A stretch of 64,000 nt of DNA. Origin: Azospirillum tabaci. GTDB lineage: Bacteria > Pseudomonadota > Alphaproteobacteria > Azospirillales > Azospirillaceae. Below the pieces are notes generated by a model, which searched no databases, had not been told where the DNA came from, and saw nothing but the letters and a program-made list of their open reading frames with translations. Shown here piece by piece: positions 60,082 through 64,000 of this stretch. Positions within the stretch are counted from its first letter, which is position 1; every line of letters begins with the position of its first letter. The stretch lies in NCBI RefSeq assembly GCF_014596085.1, contig NZ_JACCJY010000010.1, positions 62,001 through 126,000 of the forward strand. Direction: 5' to 3'. The translations under genes were made by a program, and so were the position numbers.

Positions 60082-61332
60082 ATGGACTGCTTCGCCGGCC
60101 CCGGCCCCGCCGCCCCCCTCCCGCTGGACGAGGCGTTGGCCCGTGTGCAGCGGACCTACGGCGCGGCGACGGAGCCGGAGGAGGTGCCGCTGCGCGCAGC
60201 GCTCGGCCGCATCCTGGCGGAACCGGTGACGGCGACGGTGAACGTGCCGCCGGTCGCCGTCTCGGCGATGGACGGCTGGGGATTCGGCAAGGGGGACGGA
60301 GCTGCGGAGGGCGATGCCTTGCGGCTGGCCGTGGTGGGGCGCGTGCCCGCCGGCTCCGTCTTCCCCGGTACGGTCGGGCCGGGCGAGGCGGTCCGCATCT
60401 TCACGGGCGCGCCGATCCCGGCGGGGGTGGACACCGTCGCCATGCAGGAGGATTGCCGCGCCGAGGACGGAGCGGTGCTGGTCCCCGCCACCCTCGCGCG
60501 CGGCGCCAACATCCGCGAGGCCGGGGAGGACATGACGGCCGGATCGGTCGTGCTGACGCCCGGCCTGCGGTTGCGCGCCCAGGAGATCGGTCTGGCCGCC
60601 GCGGTGGGCCGGTCGAACCTGTTGGTGCGCAAGCGTCTGCGCGTCGTCCTGTTCTCCACCGGCGACGAACTGCGCGAGCCGGGGTCGGACAAGCCGGAGG
60701 GGACGATCTACGACGCCAACCGCTACACGCTGGCTGCCCAGCTCGACGCGCTGGGGGCGGACGTGCGCGACCTCGGCATCCTGCCGGACAAGCCGGAGGT
60801 GACCCGCGCCGCCCTGGCCGACGCCGCGGCGACCGCCGATCTCGTCGTCACCTCCGGCGGCGCGTCGGTGGGGGAGGAGGACCATGTGAAGGCGGCGGTC
60901 GGCGAGCTTGGGTCCGTCGATCTGTGGAAGCTCGCGCTGAAGCCGGGCAAGCCGCTGGCCCTCGGGCGCATCGGCACCACACCGTTCCTCGGCCTGCCCG
61001 GCAACCCGGTTTCGGCAATGGTGACCTTCATGCTGGTGGGGCGCCCTCTGGTGCTGCGCCTGTCGGGGGCGGAGAGTGCGCCAGCCCCCCGCTGCCTCGT
61101 CGTCGCCGGCTTCGAATTCAAGAAGAGGCCGGGACGGCGCGAGTTCCTGCGCGCCCGTCTGGCGACCGGACCGGATGGCCGCCCGGTCGCCCACAAGTTT
61201 CCCAGCGACAGCTCCGGCGTCCTGACCTCGATGGTCGAGGCGGACGGGCTGGTGGACATGCCGGCGGACGCCACCGCGATCCGCGACGGGGACATGGTGG
61301 AGTTCCTGCCCTTCACCGGGCTGTTCGCCTGA
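60082..61332 (+). CDS. moeA: Molybdopterin molybdotransferase MoeA
   Basis: A 416-aa enzyme that inserts molybdate into adenylated molybdopterin. AAGGGAGAAGGA precedes the ATG. Domains follow MoeA: N-terminal linker with PLRAALGRILAEPVTATVNVPP and SAMDGWGF (usual SAMDGYA), a beta domain with IFTGAPIPAGVDTVAMQED, the MogA-like catalytic domain (VVLFSTGDELREPG, YDANRYTLAA, VTSGGASVGEEDHV, KPGKPLALG, GLPGNPVSAMVTF) and a small C-terminal beta domain. The catalytic aspartate lies in STGDE. It stands before a set of genes also suggestive of molybdenum or sulfur handling. Confidence 0.94.
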   Translation: MDCFAGPGPAAPLPLDEALARVQRTYGAATEPEEVPLRAALGRILAEPVTATVNVPPVAVSAMDGWGFGKGDGAAEGDALRLAVVGRVPAGSVFPGTVGPGEAVRIFTGAPIPAGVDTVAMQEDCRAEDGAVLVPATLARGANIREAGEDMTAGSVVLTPGLRLRAQEIGLAAAVGRSNLLVRKRLRVVLFSTGDELREPGSDKPEGTIYDANRYTLAAQLDALGADVRDLGILPDKPEVTRAALADAAATADLVVTSGGASVGEEDHVKAAVGELGSVDLWKLALKPGKPLALGRIGTTPFLGLPGNPVSAMVTFMLVGRPLVLRLSGAESAPAPRCLVVAGFEFKKRPGRREFLRARLATGPDGRPVAHKFPSDSSGVLTSMVEADGLVDMPADATAIRDGDMVEFLPFTGLFA

Positions 61333-61402
61333 GCTTCACGCCGGGGCCGGGCATCGGGTTGGGGCAGCGCTTCACCCGGGCCGCGGCCTCGTCGATGTCC
61401 TT

Positions 61403-61729
61403 TTACTTCTTCGGCATGTGCCCGCTGATCTCGGCGTGCAGGGGTTTGGTGTCCTCGAACGTCTTCTGCTGTTCGGGGGTGGCTTCCTTCTGGTGCTTCG
61501 CCTTCCATTCCGAATAGGGCATGCCGTAGACGGCGATGCGGGCCTCCTCGTCGGTCAGCGGCACGTTCCGCTCCTTGGCGGCGGCGGCGTACCATTTGGA
61601 CAGGCAGTTGCGGCAGAAGCCGGCCAGATTCATCAGGTCGATGTTCTGCACGTCGGTGCGCTTCTGAAGATGCGCGACCAGACCGCGGAATGCGGCGGCC
61701 TCCAGTTCGGTGCGGGTCTTCTCGTCCAT
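61403..61729 (-). CDS. DUF1244 family protein
   Basis: A 108-aa soluble protein matching the DUF1244 family: AAFRGLVAHLQKRTDVQNID, LMNLAGFCRNCLSKWY, then DEEARIAVYGMPYSEWKAKH. Two conserved cysteines (FCRNC) could bind metal. The family is common in proteobacteria and has no established role. GAGAGGG lies before the ATG. It starts 11 bases after the DUF2478-DUF364 gene stop, so the two form one transcript. Confidence 0.88.
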   Translation of the reverse strand: MDEKTRTELEAAAFRGLVAHLQKRTDVQNIDLMNLAGFCRNCLSKWYAAAAKERNVPLTDEEARIAVYGMPYSEWKAKHQKEATPEQQKTFEDTKPLHAEISGHMPKK

Positions 61730-61740
61730 TCCAATCCCTC

Positions 61741-62979
61741 TCAATTTTGTTGGTTGTGCAGCGTGACGAAGCGGCCGTGGCGGTGGAAGCTCTGGGACGA
61801 GCCGCCGGCCAGGATCGCCTCGGCCACGGCGTCGCGGTTCTCCACCACGAAGCCGGCCAGAGCGGCGATGCCGTAGCGGAACAGCCGCGGCGTCAGCGGC
61901 GTCCCCGGCCCGACGAGGGCGACGCGGGTCCCCTCCGCCACCGACAGCAGACGGGGCAGGGTGCGGTTGGTCAGGGTGGAGGCGGTGATCGCCGCACCCT
62001 CGGCGCCCCGCAACAGCCATTCCCCGGCGGCTTCCGGATACTCCCCGTCGCTGGGGTTCCGCTCAACCACATGGGCGTTGGGCAGGCGCCGGGCAATCTG
62101 CGGGAAGGCCCCGAAGACGACGACGCGCCCCTCCATCCCGGTGAACAGGTCCAGCCCATTGACCGGAGAACCGGTCAGATCGGGGCGGTTGTAGTGGGCG
62201 TTCAGGGCGGCCATGCCGACCGCGGCCTCCTGCGGGTCCCAGGAGCGCGCGGCGTGGGCAGCCAGCTCTGCGAGGCCGACGCCGGCCCAGCGCGCCGGGT
62301 CGAGCGGCGGCGCCGACTGCGGGCGGGCGGCCAGACCGATGCCGGGCCCCGCGGCACCGTCCGTCTCCACCATGATCCATTTGGCGCCGATGGTGATGGC
62401 ACGGACCTCCGCGTCCTCCACCCCGTGCAGGAGGTCGTCGTAGAGCCGGTGCGCCCCCCACCAGCGCCACAGCGCGTCCTCGTCCGGCGAAATCAGGGAG
62501 GTGAAGCCGCCGGTGAAGCTCTGCCACTCGTTGAGGAAGCGGCTGCCGACGCTGGTCAGCACCGGGATGCCCTCGGCGATGCCGGCCAGCAGCTCGTCCG
62601 CCAACCCCTCGCCGTGCGCCTCCAGTCCGGCAAACTTGTTGACCACCAGGAGGTCGGCGCGCTCCGCGATGGCGCGGCGCAGCGCCTGGCTGGCCTCGGC
62701 CACCCCCTGGGGATCGACGCGGCAGGACTGCGATGCGCGGCCCAGATGCTGGGAGATGTCGTAGGCCTGACCGGTGGCGACGTCCACCAGCTCCATCAGG
62801 TCGGCGCAGTCGCCGGGCGCGCCGGTGTTGCGCTGGATCACGCCGCCGACGCGAAAGCCGCGCCGCTGCAGTTCCGTCACAAACCGGTCGATCATCGCGT
62901 CCACGGCGGCGGAGCCGGGGCCATGGACCACCGCGCCGGGACGCAGCGGGGGTGGAACCGCGGGGCGCAGGGTCGGCAT
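61741..62979 (-). CDS. DUF2478-DUF364 fusion protein
   Basis: A 412-aa protein from the ATG at 62979. The N-terminal part (about 17-180) resembles DUF2478, a P-loop-like family often found with molybdate transport genes: IDRFVTELQRRGFRVGGVIQ, CRVDPQGVAEASQALRRAIA, ADLLVVNKFAGLEAHGEGLA. The C-terminal part (about 240-405) resembles DUF364, a putative heavy-metal-chelation family: VGMAALNAHYNRPDL, VVVFGAFPQIARRL, VVERNPSDGEYPEAA, ASTLTNRTLPRLL, ALVGPGTPLTPRLFRYGI. The close moeA and TusA-like genes favour a role in molybdenum handling, by inference. Part of a leftward operon with DUF1244 and probably the TusA-like gene. Confidence 0.75.
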   Translation of the reverse strand: MPTLRPAVPPPLRPGAVVHGPGSAAVDAMIDRFVTELQRRGFRVGGVIQRNTGAPGDCADLMELVDVATGQAYDISQHLGRASQSCRVDPQGVAEASQALRRAIAERADLLVVNKFAGLEAHGEGLADELLAGIAEGIPVLTSVGSRFLNEWQSFTGGFTSLISPDEDALWRWWGAHRLYDDLLHGVEDAEVRAITIGAKWIMVETDGAAGPGIGLAARPQSAPPLDPARWAGVGLAELAAHAARSWDPQEAAVGMAALNAHYNRPDLTGSPVNGLDLFTGMEGRVVVFGAFPQIARRLPNAHVVERNPSDGEYPEAAGEWLLRGAEGAAITASTLTNRTLPRLLSVAEGTRVALVGPGTPLTPRLFRYGIAALAGFVVENRDAVAEAILAGGSSQSFHRHGRFVTLHNQQN

Positions 62980-63011
62980 GGGGCGGGCTCCTTCAGAGAT
63001 GGAGGCGAACG

Positions 63012-63248
63012 TCACGCGGCGGAGGCGCCGCGGCGGATGTGGTACACGAACACCTCCCCGCGCGTCTCGTGCGCCAGCAGCACGTTGTCGGTCGTGTTGC
63101 AGAAATGCTTGAAATCGATGATCGACGCCGGGTCGGTGGCGTAGACGATCACCTCCTCCCCCTCGGCCATTTTGTCCAGGAGGGCACGCGTCCGCAGGAT
63201 GGGCAGCGGGCAATGCAGCCCCTTCACGTCGAGTTCCTTGGCCGCCAC
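63012..63248 (-). CDS. TusA-like sulfurtransferase
   Basis: A 78-aa protein; the GTG at 63248 has GAGG eight bases upstream (a GTG at 63254 is also possible). The TusA fold signature is ELDVKGLHCPLPILRTRALL with the sulfur-carrying cysteine C13 in CPLP, followed by GEEVIVYATDPASIIDFKHF and a second cysteine (HFCNTTDN). TusA-type proteins carry persulfide sulfur for tRNA thiolation, molybdenum cofactor or sulfur oxidation. The gene ends 32 bases before the DUF2478-DUF364 gene, which supports a molybdenum-cofactor link here. Confidence 0.9.
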   Translation of the reverse strand: MAAKELDVKGLHCPLPILRTRALLDKMAEGEEVIVYATDPASIIDFKHFCNTTDNVLLAHETRGEVFVYHIRRGASAA

Positions 63249-63402
63249 GAACACACCCTCTTCTTCTGCATGGTCACCGGACGCCGCGACTGTACCGGGT
63301 TCGCGCCTCCGTCTCCACCGTTCCGGGCGGTCAGGGCACCTTTGCCGGGCTGGGATGTTAGCCAGGAAACGGACTCGAACGAACAATGCGGGAGCAACGC
63401 TT

Positions 63403-64000
63403 ATGGCCGGTCGGCATTTCGACAAGGTGGTGGTCATCACCGGGGCGTCCAGCGGGATCGGCCGGGCGACCGCCCTGGAATTCGCGCGCCAGGGCGCCGC
63501 GGTGGTGCTGGCGGCGCGGCGCCACGCCGCCCTGCACGAGGTCGCGGAGGACTGCGTGGAAGCCGGGGGGCGGGCGATGGTCGTGCCCACCGACGTGCGC
63601 GACCAGGAGCAGATGAACCGGTTGGCCGAGCGCGCCATCGAGGTGTTCGGCGGGATCGACGTCTGGGTGAACAACGCCGGCGTGATCGCTTTCGGACGCT
63701 TCGAGGAGACTCCGCAGGACGTGTTCGAGGAGGTGATGCGCACCAACTTCTTCGGCACCGCCAACGGTTGCCGCGCCGTGATGCCCCATTTTCTGGAGCG
63801 GGGGGAGGGCACAATCATCAACGTCGCCTCGCTGGCCTCCATCGTCGGGCAGCGCTACGCCGCCGCCTATGCCGCCAGCAAGTTCGCGGTGCGCGGCTTC
63901 TCCGAAACGCTGAGGCAGGAGCTGGTGGAGGACCCCGGAATCCAGGTCTGCACCGTGCTGCCCGGCCCCATCGACACGCCGCTGTGGCAGCATGGCGCGA
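63403..64000 (+). CDS. Short-chain dehydrogenase/reductase (partial, right edge)
   Basis: The first 199 codons of an SDR are present; the gene continues past the window. The ATG at 63403 follows GGGAG. The cofactor loop is VVVITGASSGIGRATALEFA, the NNAG motif is VNNAGVIAFG, and the catalytic residues are Ser in INVASLASIVG with Tyr and Lys in YAAAYAASKFAVRGF. The arginines after strand 2 (AARRH) favour NADP. PGPIDTPLW near the edge is the usual family segment. The substrate is unknown. It is divergent from the TusA-like gene. Confidence 0.92.
   Translation, partial: MAGRHFDKVVVITGASSGIGRATALEFARQGAAVVLAARRHAALHEVAEDCVEAGGRAMVVPTDVRDQEQMNRLAERAIEVFGGIDVWVNNAGVIAFGRFEETPQDVFEEVMRTNFFGTANGCRAVMPHFLERGEGTIINVASLASIVGQRYAAAYAASKFAVRGFSETLRQELVEDPGIQVCTVLPGPIDTPLWQHGA

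Noticed and set aside
1..64000. CRISPR arrays, rRNA, tRNA, insertion sequences, prophage genes
   Set aside because: Looked for and not found. The repeated elements lack spacer structure and no transposase or integrase gene is present.

Overview
The window is GC-rich chromosomal DNA, with strong G/C bias at third codon positions, from an alphaproteobacterium of the Rhodospirillales. It looks most like Azospirillum. The main evidence is the cell-cycle pair divK-pleD beside rpmG, and the run dprA-topA-rnr, an arrangement I recognise from alphaproteobacterial chromosomes. A CtrA-like site in front of divK, LacI/GntR-controlled ABC operons and many receiver-domain proteins fit this. I see no rRNA, tRNA, insertion sequence, prophage or CRISPR array.

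Layout. 1-4.4 kb: the end of a GGDEF protein, a phytochrome-derived histidine kinase that has lost its chromophore residues, divK, pleD and rpmG. 4.5-13.7 kb: a C-terminal processing protease, RNase R, a DUF2459 protein, topoisomerase I and DprA. 13.7-16 kb: a helix-turn-helix/coiled-coil/acidic-repeat protein of unknown function and a receiver-MarR regulator. 16.3-24 kb: a tightly overlapping operon of a membrane sensor, a sensor-HAMP-MFS transporter fusion, an orphan Tat-exported binding protein, a GNAT acetyltransferase and an ATP-grasp ligase. Two helical proteins of unknown function follow it. 24.4-28.1 kb: a hybrid histidine kinase with its OmpR-type regulator. 28.1-32.2 kb: a second receiver-MarR paralogue behind a perfect 20-bp palindrome, a TPR glycosyltransferase and an RcnB-like protein. 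32.3-39.2 kb: a polyamine-type ABC operon with a hydantoin-racemase-like enzyme and an acetyltransferase, under a divergent GntR regulator. 39.3-44.3 kb: ferrochelatase and an osmoprotectant-type ABC operon (binding protein, permease, ATPase, permease). 44.3-48.3 kb: a protein with an RGS-like domain, a BON-LysM protein, a catalytically dead HtrA-like protein, a thioesterase and an enoyl-CoA hydratase. 48.4-53.5 kb: a gluconate / Entner-Doudoroff divergon (gnd, gntR | gntK, edd). 53.7-59.7 kb: a LacI-controlled amino-acid-type ABC operon with a 2-hydroxyacid dehydrogenase and a keto-acid hydratase. 60-64 kb: a molybdopterin molybdotransferase, a DUF1244 protein, a DUF2478-DUF364 fusion, a TusA-like protein and the start of a short-chain dehydrogenase.

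How the genes work together. The cell-cycle group (DivK, PleD, orphan kinase) gives phosphorelay and c-di-GMP output. Three transport operons each have their own transcription factor or sit beside a plausible operator. GC-rich inverted-repeat elements occur five times between genes. Three lie at convergent gene ends. Two lie directly downstream of binding-protein genes inside ABC operons, where they may set the binding protein to transporter ratio.

The strongest candidates for undescribed biology are the bacterial RGS-like protein (44.3-45.2 kb), the sensor-transporter-ligase operon (16.4-23 kb), the acidic FSF-repeat protein (13.7-14.9 kb) and the two receiver-MarR regulators that differ at the phospho-acceptor position. 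All assignments come from reading the sequence. No database search was run.
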